NCBI RefSeq assembly: GCF_945915845.1
Contig: NZ_CAMEFX010000016.1
Span: 1 to 45,571, forward strand
Reading direction: 5' to 3'
From: an uncultured Actinobacillus sp.
GTDB lineage: Bacteria > Pseudomonadota > Gammaproteobacteria > Enterobacterales > Pasteurellaceae
DNA length: 45,571 nucleotides
The first letter of the stretch is position 1. Every line of letters starts with the position of its first letter. Shown here piece by piece: positions 7,951 to 16,959 of this stretch. A program made the translations under genes and the position numbers. The notes beneath the pieces are model-generated. The model saw only the letters and a program-made list of their open reading frames with translations. It made no database searches and was not told the DNA's origin.

Positions 7951-8144
7951 CGCATCTGAAAAACAGAGCAATCCACAGGCAGACTCAGCAGCCTGATTTG
8001 CTTTAGGCTTTTAATTAAGCCATATCGCGTAAGCGATTTTTAGAGATAAGCAGTGCTTTCCAAGTAAAAGCGCGGTTTGAAATAAACCTGTTTTTCGCCT
8101 GATTATCGTTGTATTAACAAAAACAATGCGGAGTTTATAAAACA
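7951..8144 (+). promoter_or_regulatory. Structured leader of rpmI-rplT, candidate L20 autoregulation region
   Basis: 194 bases without an open frame but with several small hairpins, including ATCGC-GTAA-GCGAT followed by TTTTT (about 8023-8041) and GGTTT...AAACC followed by TGTTTTT (about 8074-8096), plus a degenerate uptake signal (8068-8076). In E. coli, ribosomal protein L20 represses rpmI-rplT through a pseudoknot in this region. An equivalent role here is plausible but unproven. Confidence 0.4.
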
Positions 8145-8342
8145 ATGCCTAAAATTAAAACAGTACGTGGTGCTGCGAAGCGTTTCAAAAAAACAGCTTC
8201 TGGCGGTTTCAAACGTAAACAATCTCACTTACGTCATATTTTGACTAAGAAAACTACTAAACGTAAACGTCATCTACGTCATAAATCAATGGTTGCGAAA
8301 GCAGACCAAGTTTTAGTTGTAGCTTGCTTACCATACGCATAA
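8145..8342 (+). CDS. rpmI: 50S ribosomal protein L35
   Basis: 65 residues, very basic, starting [20 protein letters not shown] and ending LPYA, the complete family length. L35 belongs to the large ribosomal subunit. A GGAG site lies upstream of the ATG at 8130-8133. It is followed after 62 bases by rplT in the conserved infC-rpmI-rplT order. Confidence 0.98.
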
Positions 8343-8401
8343 GCCGTTAAGCAAACGTACGTCAAGTAAATTTTAGTTATTAATATACATTAGGAGATTA
8401 A

Positions 8402-8758
<357 letters not shown>

Positions 8759-8774
8759 TTTAAAGCATAGAATT

Positions 8775-8800
8775 AGGACACCTTAGGGTGTCCTTTTTTA
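8775..8800 (+). terminator. Terminator of the infC-rpmI-rplT operon
   Basis: AGGACACC (8775-8782), loop TTAG, GGTGTCCT (8787-8794), then TTTTTA. Confidence 0.9.
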
Positions 8801-8835
8801 TTACTGCAATATACCTTAAAGTAGTGAAGAAATAA

Positions 8836-8866
8836 TATAAAAAAACCGCTATCAAAGGGATAGCGG
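8836..8866 (-). terminator. Terminator of dxs (leftward)
   Basis: On the minus strand CCGCTATC, a 5-base loop and GATAGCGG are followed by seven Ts (8839-8845). It lies about 110 bases beyond the dxs stop. Nothing else stands out between rplT and dxs. Confidence 0.85.
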
Positions 8867-8975
8867 CGAATAAAAAGTTAAGAATATTTATAAAAAAGAC
8901 GACTGATATTTCTCAATAGCAGCGCACTAGCAATAACTCAGACTTGATAAGATAAAAATAGTTCAATCCATTTTG

Positions 8976-10829
8976 TTATTTTTTCAAAAATTGTTGAATT
9001 TTTTCTTCAATACCTTTCGCATCTAAACCTAAGTCTGCCATAATTTCTTGTTGTGTACCTTGCGGAATAAAGAAATCAGGTAAACCTAATTGTAAAAGTG
9101 CGGTGTTTTCTTGATGAGAATTTAACACTTCAGCCACGGCAGAGCCCGCTCCCCCTTGAATTGCATTTTCTTCTAAGGTGACAATTAATTTATGGCTTTG
9201 TGCAGTTTCTAAAATGCGATCTTCATCAATAGGTTTTACAAAACGCATATCAATTACGGTAGCGTTAATTTTTTCAGCGACTTCAATGGCTTGTGGTAAC
9301 AAAGTACCGAAATTCAAAATAGCAACATTTTTACCTTGACGAATGAGTCTTGATTTACCTAATTCAAGCATTTGTAGTGGTGCCAATTCAACACCAACGG
9401 CGTTACCACGAGGATAACGTACAGCTGCAGGTTTTCCGCATTGATAACCGGTATAGAGCATTTGACGGCATTCATTTTCATCACTTGGCGTCATCACCAC
9501 CAAGTTAGGAATACAACGCATAAATGATACATCGAATGCGCCTTGGTGAGTTTGTCCATCTGCCCCTACCACACCTGCACGGTCAATGGCAAATAATACA
9601 GGCAGATTTTGGATTGCGACATCGTGAATAAGCTGATCGTAAGCACGTTGTAGAAAACTGGAATAAATGGCAACAACTGGTTTATAGCCGCCAATTGCCA
9701 AGCCGGCAGCAAAGGTGACTGCATGTTGTTCCGCAATTGCCACATCAAAATATTGGTTTGGAAAACGTTGAGAAAATTCCACCATACCAGAACCTTCGCA
9801 CATGGCAGGCGTAATCCCCACTAAGTGCGGATCTTTTTCTGCCATTTCGCATAACCAGTTACCAAAAATTTGAGAGTAGGTTGGTTTGGAATTACTTTTA
9901 GGTAAGGTACCACTTGCCGGATCAAATTTAGGCACACCATGGAAACCAATAGGGTCGTTTTCTGCCGGGGCATAGCCTTTGCCTTTTTTAGTGCGAATAT
10001 GTAAGAACTGTGGGCCTTTTAGCTCTCGCATATTTTGCAAGGTTGCCACTAATTCTTCGATATTATGTCCATCAATTGGCCCAATATAGTTAAAGCCCAG
10101 TTCTTCAAATAAGGTACTTTCAGGAGAGAACATCACGCCTTTCATGTGTTCTTCTGTTTTTTTCATAAAGTTTTTAACAGACGGTACTTTATCCAGTAAT
10201 TTTTTGCTGCTATCACGTACGTTGGTATAAAGTGACCCGGAAAAGAGACGGGCTAAATGATTATTTAATGCCCCCACATTTTTAGAAATAGACATCTCAT
10301 TGTCATTTAAGATAACGAGCATGTCTGTATGTAATGCGCCTGCATGGTTTAAGGCTTCAAACGCCATACCGGCGGTAATCGCACCATCACCAATCACACA
10401 AACAGTTTTTCGACCTGCATTTTCTTTTTCAGCGGCAACGGCAATGCCTAGTCCTGCACTAATGGAGGTAGAAGAATGTCCCACACTCAAGACATCAAAT
10501 TCACTTTCTTCGCGCCAAGGAAATGGATGAATACCGTTTTTTTGTCGAATAGTAGACATTCTATCTCTGCGACCGGTCAGGATTTTGTGGGGATAAGCCT
10601 GATGTCCGACATCCCAAATCAGTTGGTCGAAAGGCGTTTTATATACGTAATGGAGGGCAACGGTTAATTCTACACAACCTAAACCGGAGGATAAATGCCC
10701 GCTGCTTTGACTTACTGATTCAAGCAAATAAGCGCGTAATTCATCACAAATTTGAGGTAATTGCTCTTTATTGAACGCACGAAGATCGTCCGGACTATTA
10801 ATTTGAGAAAGTAAAGGGTATTTTGTCAT
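8976..10829 (-). CDS. dxs: 1-deoxy-D-xylulose-5-phosphate synthase
   Basis: 617 residues, full length (E. coli 620). The enzyme condenses pyruvate and glyceraldehyde 3-phosphate, with thiamine diphosphate, to make DXP, the first step of the MEP isoprenoid pathway. Visible features: 'SGHLSSGLG' near residue 43, the thiamine-binding GDG (148-150) with its partner 'ILNDNEMS' near 173-180, and '[13 protein letters not shown]', which holds the catalytic glutamate. It lies downstream of xseB-ispA on the same strand with an 84-base gap, the common gammaproteobacterial order. The ribosome site before the ATG is weak. Confidence 0.97.
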   Translation of the reverse strand: MTKYPLLSQINSPDDLRAFNKEQLPQICDELRAYLLESVSQSSGHLSSGLGCVELTVALHYVYKTPFDQLIWDVGHQAYPHKILTGRRDRMSTIRQKNGIHPFPWREESEFDVLSVGHSSTSISAGLGIAVAAEKENAGRKTVCVIGDGAITAGMAFEALNHAGALHTDMLVILNDNEMSISKNVGALNNHLARLFSGSLYTNVRDSSKKLLDKVPSVKNFMKKTEEHMKGVMFSPESTLFEELGFNYIGPIDGHNIEELVATLQNMRELKGPQFLHIRTKKGKGYAPAENDPIGFHGVPKFDPASGTLPKSNSKPTYSQIFGNWLCEMAEKDPHLVGITPAMCEGSGMVEFSQRFPNQYFDVAIAEQHAVTFAAGLAIGGYKPVVAIYSSFLQRAYDQLIHDVAIQNLPVLFAIDRAGVVGADGQTHQGAFDVSFMRCIPNLVVMTPSDENECRQMLYTGYQCGKPAAVRYPRGNAVGVELAPLQMLELGKSRLIRQGKNVAILNFGTLLPQAIEVAEKINATVIDMRFVKPIDEDRILETAQSHKLIVTLEENAIQGGAGSAVAEVLNSHQENTALLQLGLPDFFIPQGTQQEIMADLGLDAKGIEEKIQQFLKK

Positions 10830-10913
10830 TGCTTGAAATCATCAATTTGTAAATAAAAATAAACTTCGCCATTGTACTTGATTTTGTCGGGTGTTAAAAG
10901 AAAGTCGAAAATG

Positions 10914-11810
10914 CTAATTCTTCCGCTGAATGATAAATCCAGCTAACGCACGTAATACTGTGGTGTCTGCTTCAATTTCATCCAAAACCGTCACCGCACT
11001 TTGATATAGCTCTTGTGCTTTTTGTTTGGCACCTTCTAAACCTAATAATTTAGGGTAAGTGCTTTTATCTAAATCTAAATCAGAACCGACAGGTTTACCG
11101 ATTTCTGCCTGATTGCCTTCAATGTCTAAAATATCATCTTGTACTTGAAAGGCGAGACCGATGGCAGCGGAATAACGGGCCAGTTTCTGTTCTAAGGTCT
11201 TGTTTTGCCATTGTGGTGAACAAAGAAAACCCATCGTCACGGCGGCTGAGAGTAACGCACCGGTTTTATTACGATGAATACGTTCTAATTCTGTCAGTGA
11301 GACTTGTTTATGTTCTGAAATTAAATCTAAACTTTGTCCCAGACACATACCTTGCACGCCTGAAGCTTGCGCTAATATTTGCACTAAACGTAGTTGTTGT
11401 TCCGCAGAAAGTGCGGTGGATTTAGTCAGAATTTCAAAAGCCAATGTTTGCAAGGCATCGCCTGCGAGAATAGCGGTGGCGTGATCATAGGCAATGTGGC
11501 AAGTCGGCTGCCCACGGCGTAAGGCATCGTTATCCATTGCAGGCAGATCATCGTGAATCAGCGAATACGCGTGGATACATTCAATTGCGGCTGCTGCATG
11601 ATCCAAGTGAGCTTGGGTTGCGCCGAGCATTGTGCCTGTGGCATACACTAAAAATGGGCGGATACGCTTGCCACCTAGTAATAACCCATATTTCATTGCG
11701 TCTGCTAGCGGAGACGGTTGGCTGTCAATGGCAGAAAATTGCTCTAGCATAAAATCATTAATATGCTGCTGGATGTGTTGTAAATCCTGTTTGAAATCGT
11801 ATTGGCTCAT
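10914..11810 (-). CDS. ispA: Farnesyl diphosphate synthase
   Basis: 298 residues of a short-chain trans-isoprenyl diphosphate synthase, which adds isopentenyl diphosphate to dimethylallyl and geranyl diphosphate to make farnesyl diphosphate for undecaprenyl phosphate and quinones. The first aspartate-rich motif is 'HDDLPAMDND' (D87, D88, D93), and the second is 'FQVQDDILD' (D225, D226, D229). The ATG comes one base after the xseB stop, so the two are surely translated together. Downstream dxs acts earlier in the same pathway. Confidence 0.96.
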   Translation of the reverse strand: MSQYDFKQDLQHIQQHINDFMLEQFSAIDSQPSPLADAMKYGLLLGGKRIRPFLVYATGTMLGATQAHLDHAAAAIECIHAYSLIHDDLPAMDNDALRRGQPTCHIAYDHATAILAGDALQTLAFEILTKSTALSAEQQLRLVQILAQASGVQGMCLGQSLDLISEHKQVSLTELERIHRNKTGALLSAAVTMGFLCSPQWQNKTLEQKLARYSAAIGLAFQVQDDILDIEGNQAEIGKPVGSDLDLDKSTYPKLLGLEGAKQKAQELYQSAVTVLDEIEADTTVLRALAGFIIQRKN

Positions 11811-11811
11811 A

Positions 11812-12048
11812 TTATTCTTCAGCTTGATAATCGTCTAAAGGGGCGTTTTCATTTTTCTGCAACAAAATTTGAATACGTTGTTCCGCTTGCTGTAAGCGTT
11901 CTTGCCCGATTTTGGCTAATTTCACGCCGGCTTCAAATTCTTTTAAGGCGTCTTCTAAGGGTAAATCGCCATTTTCTAAGCGTGAAACAATGGTTTCTAA
12001 TTGCGATAAGGTGCTTTCAAAATCTAATTCTGTGGGTTTACGTGCCAT
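11812..12048 (-). CDS. xseB: Exodeoxyribonuclease VII small subunit
   Basis: 78 residues with the family pattern '[32 protein letters not shown]' (split over residues 8-39) forming the characteristic two-helix coiled hairpin, then a charged tail. XseB subunits wrap the long helices of XseA in exonuclease VII, which degrades single-stranded DNA from both ends. It is the first gene of the xseB-ispA-dxs unit. xseA is not in the window. Confidence 0.95.
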   Translation of the reverse strand: MARKPTELDFESTLSQLETIVSRLENGDLPLEDALKEFEAGVKLAKIGQERLQQAEQRIQILLQKNENAPLDDYQAEE

Positions 12049-12090
12049 AGTGGTTCTCTTATAACTAAATTTTTTGTATTGTACTGGAAT

Positions 12091-12816
12091 TTACGCAGAC
12101 GGCAATTTAATTTCCCGTATTGCCATATTTAAGCCATCGATCATCAATAATCGACCACATAAATTCGTGCCAATTTTTAACCGCACTTTTAGGGCTTCTA
12201 AGGCCTGAATTGAGCCGACAATGCCCACGATTGGGGAAATTACCCCTGCTTCGACACAGCTTAATACATTATCACCAAAGAGTTGGCTTAAAGTGCGATA
12301 AGTCGGGGTATTGGGTTCGTAGGTAAACACGGAAACCTGTCCTTCAAAGCGAATTGCCGCCCCTGAAATCAGCGGGATTTTCGCTTGCCGGCAACAGCGA
12401 TCCAATTGGTTACGAATATCCACATTATCCGTGCAATCTAAAATGACATCAAAGTGCGGTATGATTTCCGTCAGTTTTTCTTCGCTGAGCAAACCATTAA
12501 TCGTTTGAATCTCGATATGTGGATTGATCTCTTGCAACGCAATTTGTGCTGATTGCACTTTGGGCATTTCTAATCGACTGTCGTTATGCAACACCTGACG
12601 TTGTAGATTTGACAGGGATACGGTATCAAAATCCAGCAAGGTTAAATGTCCCACGCCGGCGGCAGCAAGATATTGACTTGCCGCACAGCCTAAACCGCCT
12701 AAACCCACAATGAGCATTTTGCTGTCTTTAAGTTTTTCTTGTCCGTCAAAATCTACTGCTTTCAGTATAATTTGACGGTTATAACGCAATTCTTCTTGAT
12801 AACTTAACTCAGCCAT
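12091..12816 (-). CDS. moeB: Molybdopterin-synthase adenylyltransferase, zinc-site cysteines missing
   Basis: 241 residues, an E1-like enzyme that adenylates the C-terminus of MoaD so it can receive sulfur for molybdopterin synthesis. The N-terminus, the ATP loop 'GLGGLGCAASQYL' (38-50) and 'LDFDTVSLSNLQRQ' are near identical to E. coli MoeB as I recall it, and the active-site-region cysteine is kept as C187 (SCVEAG). The structural zinc pair C172/C175 is replaced by threonines (T172-Y-R-T175), and the protein ends before the second CxxC pair, so it cannot bind zinc in the usual way. It starts three bases after moeA. The loss of all four ligands together looks like a real lineage change rather than damage. 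Confidence 0.93.
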   Translation of the reverse strand: MAELSYQEELRYNRQIILKAVDFDGQEKLKDSKMLIVGLGGLGCAASQYLAAAGVGHLTLLDFDTVSLSNLQRQVLHNDSRLEMPKVQSAQIALQEINPHIEIQTINGLLSEEKLTEIIPHFDVILDCTDNVDIRNQLDRCCRQAKIPLISGAAIRFEGQVSVFTYEPNTPTYRTLSQLFGDNVLSCVEAGVISPIVGIVGSIQALEALKVRLKIGTNLCGRLLMIDGLNMAIREIKLPSA

Positions 12817-12819
12817 AAT

Positions 12820-14031
12820 TTATGCTAACAAATGGTTAAAGGGTTCTATGGTCACAATTTCGCCTGCGCTAACGTTGCCGCGTTCTTGCTCTAATACAAT
12901 AAAACAGTTGGCTTTTACAAAGGCACTAAATAAATGCGAGCCTTGGAAGCCGACCGGTTCCACTTCAATTTGCCCTTGTTCATTGACGCGGTAAAAACCC
13001 CGTTGGAAATCTAAGCGTCCGACACCTTTTTTCATAGGGGTTTTCGCCAGCGCAGGCAGTTGAGTTGAGCGTTGGTAATGGGCGCCTGATAATCGGGCAA
13101 TCACCGGTTGAACTAATTGATAAAAGGTCACCAAGGCAGAAACAGGATTACCGGGTAGGCCGCAGAACCAAGCATTTTCTAATTTTCCAAAGGCAAAAGG
13201 TTTTCCTGGTTTAATAGCAAGTTTCCAGAAGTTCACAGAACCGACTTTTTCTAATACAGTTTTGGTAAAATCCGCTTCACCGACAGAAACGCCACCACTG
13301 GTAATGACTAAATCTGCTTGTGATTGCGCTTCGACAAAGGCTTTTTCAAACTGTTCTTGATTGTCAGGTAAGATACCAAAATCAATTACGTCACAGTGTA
13401 ACTTTTCTAACATTAATTTTACGGCAAAACGATTGGTGTCGTAAATTTGCCCTTGCCCTAAAGGTTGACCTACGGGAACCAGTTCATCGCCTGTGGAAAG
13501 CACGGCGACTTTTAAACGTGGGAACACCGCGACTTCTGCAATACCTAAAGAAGCCAGTAGTGGTAATGAAACACTATTAAGCGGCGAACCTTGTTTTAAG
13601 ACCACATCACCTTTTTTCACATCTTCACCGACACGGCGAATATTTTGGTTCAATTTAGGCAATGTAGAAAAGGTTACCGTACCATCTTCATTCAGTGTAA
13701 CTTCTTCTTGCATCACTACCGCATCAGCCCCTTCAGGAATCATCGCACCTGTCATAATTCTCACCGCACTTTGCGGCATCCAATCACCGTTGAAAGGATT
13801 ACCGGCAAAAGATTTGCCGGCTACAGATAAGGTCATGGATTGAGCCAAATCCGCCAGACGAACGGCATAGCCGTCCATTGCCGAATTATCAAAAGAAGGC
13901 ACATTAATGGGGGAAACCACATCTTCCGCGCAAATATGATTAGCGGCTTGCTGAATGGCTAAGGTTTGGTGTTGTGTTGGGCGGGGTAAAGCGGTGAGCA
14001 TTTTTTCTAATGCTTGATCTAAGGTCAACAT
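12820..14031 (-). CDS. moeA: Molybdopterin molybdenumtransferase
   Basis: 403 residues (E. coli MoeA 411). The enzyme inserts molybdate into adenylated molybdopterin to give active molybdenum cofactor. Family landmarks are 'DNSAMDGYAV' near residue 48, 'STGDEL' near 189, the 'SGGVSVGEADF' active-site segment, 'KPGKPFAFG' and 'GLPGNPVSA'. An AGGATA site precedes the ATG. It is the first gene of a moeA-moeB pair that is transcribed away from xthA. Confidence 0.96.
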   Translation of the reverse strand: MLTLDQALEKMLTALPRPTQHQTLAIQQAANHICAEDVVSPINVPSFDNSAMDGYAVRLADLAQSMTLSVAGKSFAGNPFNGDWMPQSAVRIMTGAMIPEGADAVVMQEEVTLNEDGTVTFSTLPKLNQNIRRVGEDVKKGDVVLKQGSPLNSVSLPLLASLGIAEVAVFPRLKVAVLSTGDELVPVGQPLGQGQIYDTNRFAVKLMLEKLHCDVIDFGILPDNQEQFEKAFVEAQSQADLVITSGGVSVGEADFTKTVLEKVGSVNFWKLAIKPGKPFAFGKLENAWFCGLPGNPVSALVTFYQLVQPVIARLSGAHYQRSTQLPALAKTPMKKGVGRLDFQRGFYRVNEQGQIEVEPVGFQGSHLFSAFVKANCFIVLEQERGNVSAGEIVTIEPFNHLLA

Positions 14032-14154
14032 AAATTTATCCTGTTTTCAAAAAATCAGCCTGATTTTAGCATAAAAGTGCGGTGAAAATTCCAATTAAAT
14101 TTGGATATTATGGGTTATATGCCTTTTGTACGCCCGACATAATGCCGTTTAAAT

Positions 14155-14183
14155 TTCGTAAAATCCGATAAAATCAGTATAAT
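14155..14183 (+). promoter_or_regulatory. Candidate xthA promoter
   Basis: A perfect TATAAT (14178-14183) has a weak TTCGTA -35 (14155-14160) at 17-base spacing and lies about 30 bases ahead of the xthA start codon. An uptake signal (14075-14083) also lies in this moeA-xthA divergent gap. Confidence 0.5.
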
Positions 14184-14213
14184 GGCGTCAATATATTTCA
14201 ACTAGGACAACCA

Positions 14214-15014
14214 ATGAAAATTATCTCTTTTAATATTAACGGATTGCGTGCGCGTCCACATCAATTAGAACAACTTGTTACGACTTATCAACCTGATATC
14301 TTAGGTTTACAAGAAATTAAAGTGGCAGATGAACAATTTCCTTATGAGTTGGTGGAAAACTTGGGTTACCACGTGTTTCATCACGGACAAAAAGGGCATT
14401 ATGGTGTCGCTTTGTTCACTAAACAACAACCGAAAGCCGTGCGTAAAGGTTTTCCTACTGATGTGGAAGATGCACAACGCCGTATTATTATGGCGGATTT
14501 TGATACGCCTTTTGGTGAATTAACTGTGATTAATGGTTATTTTCCACAAGGGGAAGCGCGTAATCACGAAACTAAATTTCCTGCAAAAGAGAAATTTTAT
14601 GCGGACTTACAGCGTTACTTAGAACAAGACTTAACGGCTGAAAATGTGGTGATTATGGGCGATATGAATATCAGCCCCTCAGATTTAGATATTGGTATAG
14701 GCGAAGAAAATCGTAAACGTTGGTTGCGCACAGGAAAATGTTCATTTTTACCTGAAGAACGCGAATGGTATCAACGTCTTTACGACTTTGGTTTGCAAGA
14801 TACGTTTCGTAAATTAAACCCAACGGTAAATGATAAATTCTCATGGTTTGATTATCGTTCAAAAGGCTTTGACGATAACCGTGGTTTGCGTATCGATCAT
14901 ATTCTTGCCAATGAAAAATTGGCTGCACATTGTGTGGATACCGGTATTGCCTTAGATATTCGCGCAATGGAAAAACCGTCTGATCATGCGCCAATTTGGG
15001 CAACATTTGAATAA
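14214..15014 (+). CDS. xthA: Exodeoxyribonuclease III (AP endonuclease)
   Basis: 266 residues, full length. It cuts DNA at abasic sites and removes 3'-blocking groups, and acts as a 3'-5' exonuclease in base excision repair. Active-site residues visible: N7 in '[10 protein letters not shown]', E34 in 'LGLQEIK', 'MGDMNISP' with its aspartate and asparagine, and the 'PSDHAPIW' histidine near the C-terminus. An AGGA site precedes the ATG. The next gene begins eight bases after the stop and is probably co-transcribed. Confidence 0.97.
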   Translation: MKIISFNINGLRARPHQLEQLVTTYQPDILGLQEIKVADEQFPYELVENLGYHVFHHGQKGHYGVALFTKQQPKAVRKGFPTDVEDAQRRIIMADFDTPFGELTVINGYFPQGEARNHETKFPAKEKFYADLQRYLEQDLTAENVVIMGDMNISPSDLDIGIGEENRKRWLRTGKCSFLPEEREWYQRLYDFGLQDTFRKLNPTVNDKFSWFDYRSKGFDDNRGLRIDHILANEKLAAHCVDTGIALDIRAMEKPSDHAPIWATFE

Positions 15015-15022
15015 GGGGCAAA

Positions 15023-15796
15023 ATGGATATTGAGCAAAATTGGCAAACCTATCGTTCCTCTTTAAATGATAAGGTGGCTGTTTTTTCAGCAAATTTAAGT
15101 TTATTTGAACAATTCCCTCATCCGCAATCGAGTCATGTGGTGCAATTTTCTTTATCTTATGAAACGGATGATGAAACAGGCTTGCCTAATGAAGAAGAGT
15201 ATGAACGTTTAACGCGTCAAACCTTTAAAGCCTTGACACAACTGTCTGCTTTGCCTGATACGCTTTACGCAGGCAATATTATGTCGGCAGGAAAATCGAA
15301 ATTGTATTTCTATACCAGTGATACTGCGGTATTTTTGACGGTGTTAAATCAAATTGACGGTGTTGATGATATAGAAACCCAGCGCGATGCGGAATGGGAT
15401 TTATATTTTGATTTCTTATTGCCTTCGCCATTAGAAATGAAGATCAATGCGACAGAAGAAATTCTGGAAATGTTAACCCAAAATAACCGCGCTTTGAGTG
15501 AGACTTATGTGGTTGAGCATCGTTTTCATTTTGATGATAAGGATAATTTGCAAAAGTTTATTGAAAAAGTGCGGTTAAGTGATGTGCCGTTTAATCAAAT
15601 TCAATATACGGACGAGCTTGTTCCTGTAAATGATGAAGAAATGATGTATATGGCAAAATTAATACAGGAAATTAAATTAGATTCGCAGGAAATATTTAAA
15701 TTAGTGGAATATTTTGAACAACTGGCGAATCAACTTTCCGGCGAATATATTGGTTGGGAATGTGATGATCTTTTTTCGGATAAACAGCTGAATTAA
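15023..15796 (+). CDS. DUF695-like protein with C-terminal RraB-like domain
   Basis: 257 residues, acidic, no signal peptide or membrane helix, so cytoplasmic. The N-terminal half, about 1-135, resembles the DUF695 family: 'FPHPQSSHVVQFSLSYE', 'TGLPNEEEYERL', 'LYAGNIMSAGKSKLYFYT' and 'DAEWDLYFDFLLPSP'. The C-terminal half, about 155-250, looks like RraB/DUF1260: 'VEHRFHFDD' at its start and 'SGEYIGWECDD' at its end, with a helix pair between. RraB inhibits RNase E in E. coli, but whether this protein does so is unknown. It is probably co-transcribed with xthA. The domain calls come from remembered family patterns and should be treated as good but not certain. Confidence 0.8.
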   Translation: MDIEQNWQTYRSSLNDKVAVFSANLSLFEQFPHPQSSHVVQFSLSYETDDETGLPNEEEYERLTRQTFKALTQLSALPDTLYAGNIMSAGKSKLYFYTSDTAVFLTVLNQIDGVDDIETQRDAEWDLYFDFLLPSPLEMKINATEEILEMLTQNNRALSETYVVEHRFHFDDKDNLQKFIEKVRLSDVPFNQIQYTDELVPVNDEEMMYMAKLIQEIKLDSQEIFKLVEYFEQLANQLSGEYIGWECDDLFSDKQLN

Positions 15797-15835
15797 GATA
15801 GCGGATCTTTTTTAGTCCCAACGAGAAACTTAATG

Positions 15836-15866
15836 ACCTAGCACCGCGTGTGCTAGGTTATTTTTT
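15836..15866 (+). terminator. Terminator after the xthA unit; stem shared with 16240-16264
   Basis: ACCTAGCAC (15836-15844), loop CGCGT, GTGCTAGGT (15850-15858), then TATTTTTT. The same nine-base stem, including the preceding TTAATGA, recurs in inverted orientation at 16240-16271. Confidence 0.88.
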
Positions 15867-15869
15867 GGT

Positions 15870-16103
15870 TTAGAATTCTTTCTTCGATAAGTTTCGCGTA
15901 GGTTTGTTTGTCGATGTGTATGGCAATAACTTCAAGGTAAAATACACTGCCCACACACAAATACTGCCAATAAGTGCAATACAAACTAGCCGAAATCCCT
16001 CAATGCCTTGTTCATACAACAACACACCAAATACCACAGGCGTAATAAGAATAAGCAAACTGAGTTCTTCGAGTAAATGAAAAAACGGATTGGAATGTTT
16101 CAT
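15870..16103 (-). CDS. Small two-helix membrane protein of unknown function
   Basis: 77 residues from the ATG at 16101-16103, which has a GGTGAG site directly upstream. A GTG four codons earlier is possible. There are two hydrophobic segments, about residues 15-32 (LSLLILITPVVFGVLLYE) and 40-60 (LVCIALIGSICVWAVYFTL), joined by a short charged loop and followed by a basic tail ending KKEF, so an inner-membrane hairpin is likely. I do not recognise a family. Inverted copies of one stem-loop lie on each side of the gene. Confidence 0.6.
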   Translation of the reverse strand: MKHSNPFFHLLEELSLLILITPVVFGVLLYEQGIEGFRLVCIALIGSICVWAVYFTLKLLPYTSTNKPTRNLSKKEF

Positions 16104-16239
16104 ACTCACCACCACAGCTTTTGTTCCTGTTATGGCTATTGTGCAGAAATTAGTAAGATGTTTCCGTGAGGGGGATCACAATTTAGGAAAATAGGGTGTG
16201 AAAAAGCACTTTAAACGCGCGGGATGTTCACCGAGAGCA

Positions 16240-16344
16240 AACCTAGCACGAGCCGTGCTAGGTTCATTAAACTCAGCCCCACTGGGGCTGTATGTAAGAG
16301 CTGTGAGTGGCTCAGATTAAGCAATCCTATACCACTTGTATAGG
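16240..16344. repeat. Cluster of tandem stem-loops, candidate dispersed repeat or structured RNA
   Basis: Four inverted repeats follow one another within about 105 bases: AACCTAGCAC...GTGCTAGGTT (16240-16264, 10 bp), CAGCCCC-ACT-GGGGCTG (16274-16290, 7 bp), a weaker GAGC...GCTC (16298-16313) and CCTATAC-CACTT-GTATAGG (16326-16344, 7 bp). The cluster starts 14 bases past the end of the leftward exported-protein gene, so it would form the 3' end of that transcript. No T-run follows any stem on the minus strand. Confidence 0.6.
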
Positions 16345-16358
16345 GCGCAATTAAAATA

Positions 16359-16883
16359 TTACAAATTAATTTTCTTAAGCTGGTCGAAGAATTTGATTTG
16401 TCCATCATGTTGCACCATTAACTTATCAAACATAATGGATAGGTTTTTCACAACAGCTTGATTTCCATCTCTTTCAGCAAAAAGTTCTTTATTGTGCTTA
16501 AAGTTTACGAGCATATTTTCGTAATAGGCAAGATAGGCATTTAACACTTTCGTATTATAGTTGCCATTTAAAATGTCTAATAAAAGAACGTCATTATTTT
16601 TAAAAACCTTGCTGTATTCCTCAAATAAATCATTAAAGGGGATTAATTTGGGATTATCCTTAAATTGCTTAGCGAGAGAATTATCGTATTCTTTTGCTGC
16701 CTGAATTTGTTCTAAGAGTTGAGTTTGCATTACGGGCTGGCTTTTAGCTTTTTCGGGCGGATAATTTTTTCCTTGAAACTTAAAGCTTTGTAGTGTCGGG
16801 GTAATTTCTGCGCCGGCAGTAGGTGTTGTCAATACCATTGCCGTACCCAGTAAAAAAGAGAGAAGTAGCGTGCGTTTTTTCAT
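16359..16883 (-). CDS. Exported protein of unknown function
   Basis: 174 residues. A clear Sec signal peptide (MKKRT, hydrophobic core, 'PTAGAE' cleavage region near residue 25) predicts a periplasmic or secreted protein. The mature part is rich in Lys, Asn, Leu and Phe, with no cysteine, and looks all-helical, with helices such as 'LLEQIQAAKEYDNSLAKQF' and 'NMLVNFKHNKELFAERDG'. An AGGAAC site precedes the ATG. I do not recognise the family. It lies downstream of the asnS terminator and so is probably expressed from its own promoter. Confidence 0.75.
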   Translation of the reverse strand: MKKRTLLLSFLLGTAMVLTTPTAGAEITPTLQSFKFQGKNYPPEKAKSQPVMQTQLLEQIQAAKEYDNSLAKQFKDNPKLIPFNDLFEEYSKVFKNNDVLLLDILNGNYNTKVLNAYLAYYENMLVNFKHNKELFAERDGNQAVVKNLSIMFDKLMVQHDGQIKFFDQLKKINL

Positions 16884-16911
16884 GTTGTTCCTGCTTCATT
16901 CAGTGTTTAGT

Positions 16912-16944
16912 TAAGATAAAAAACCGCACATTAAAAGTGCGGTT
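16912..16944 (-). terminator. asnS terminator built from an uptake-signal pair
   Basis: On the minus strand AACCGCAC, a 7-base loop and GTGCGGTT are followed by a T-run. One arm carries an exact uptake signal (16935-16943). Confidence 0.85.
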
Positions 16945-16959
16945 AATTTATAGGTCAAA

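Noticed and set aside
16211-16408. 65-codon leftward frame across the stem-loop cluster
   Set aside because: Most of it is translated palindromes and it overlaps the end of a better-supported gene. More likely a by-product of the repeat than a protein.
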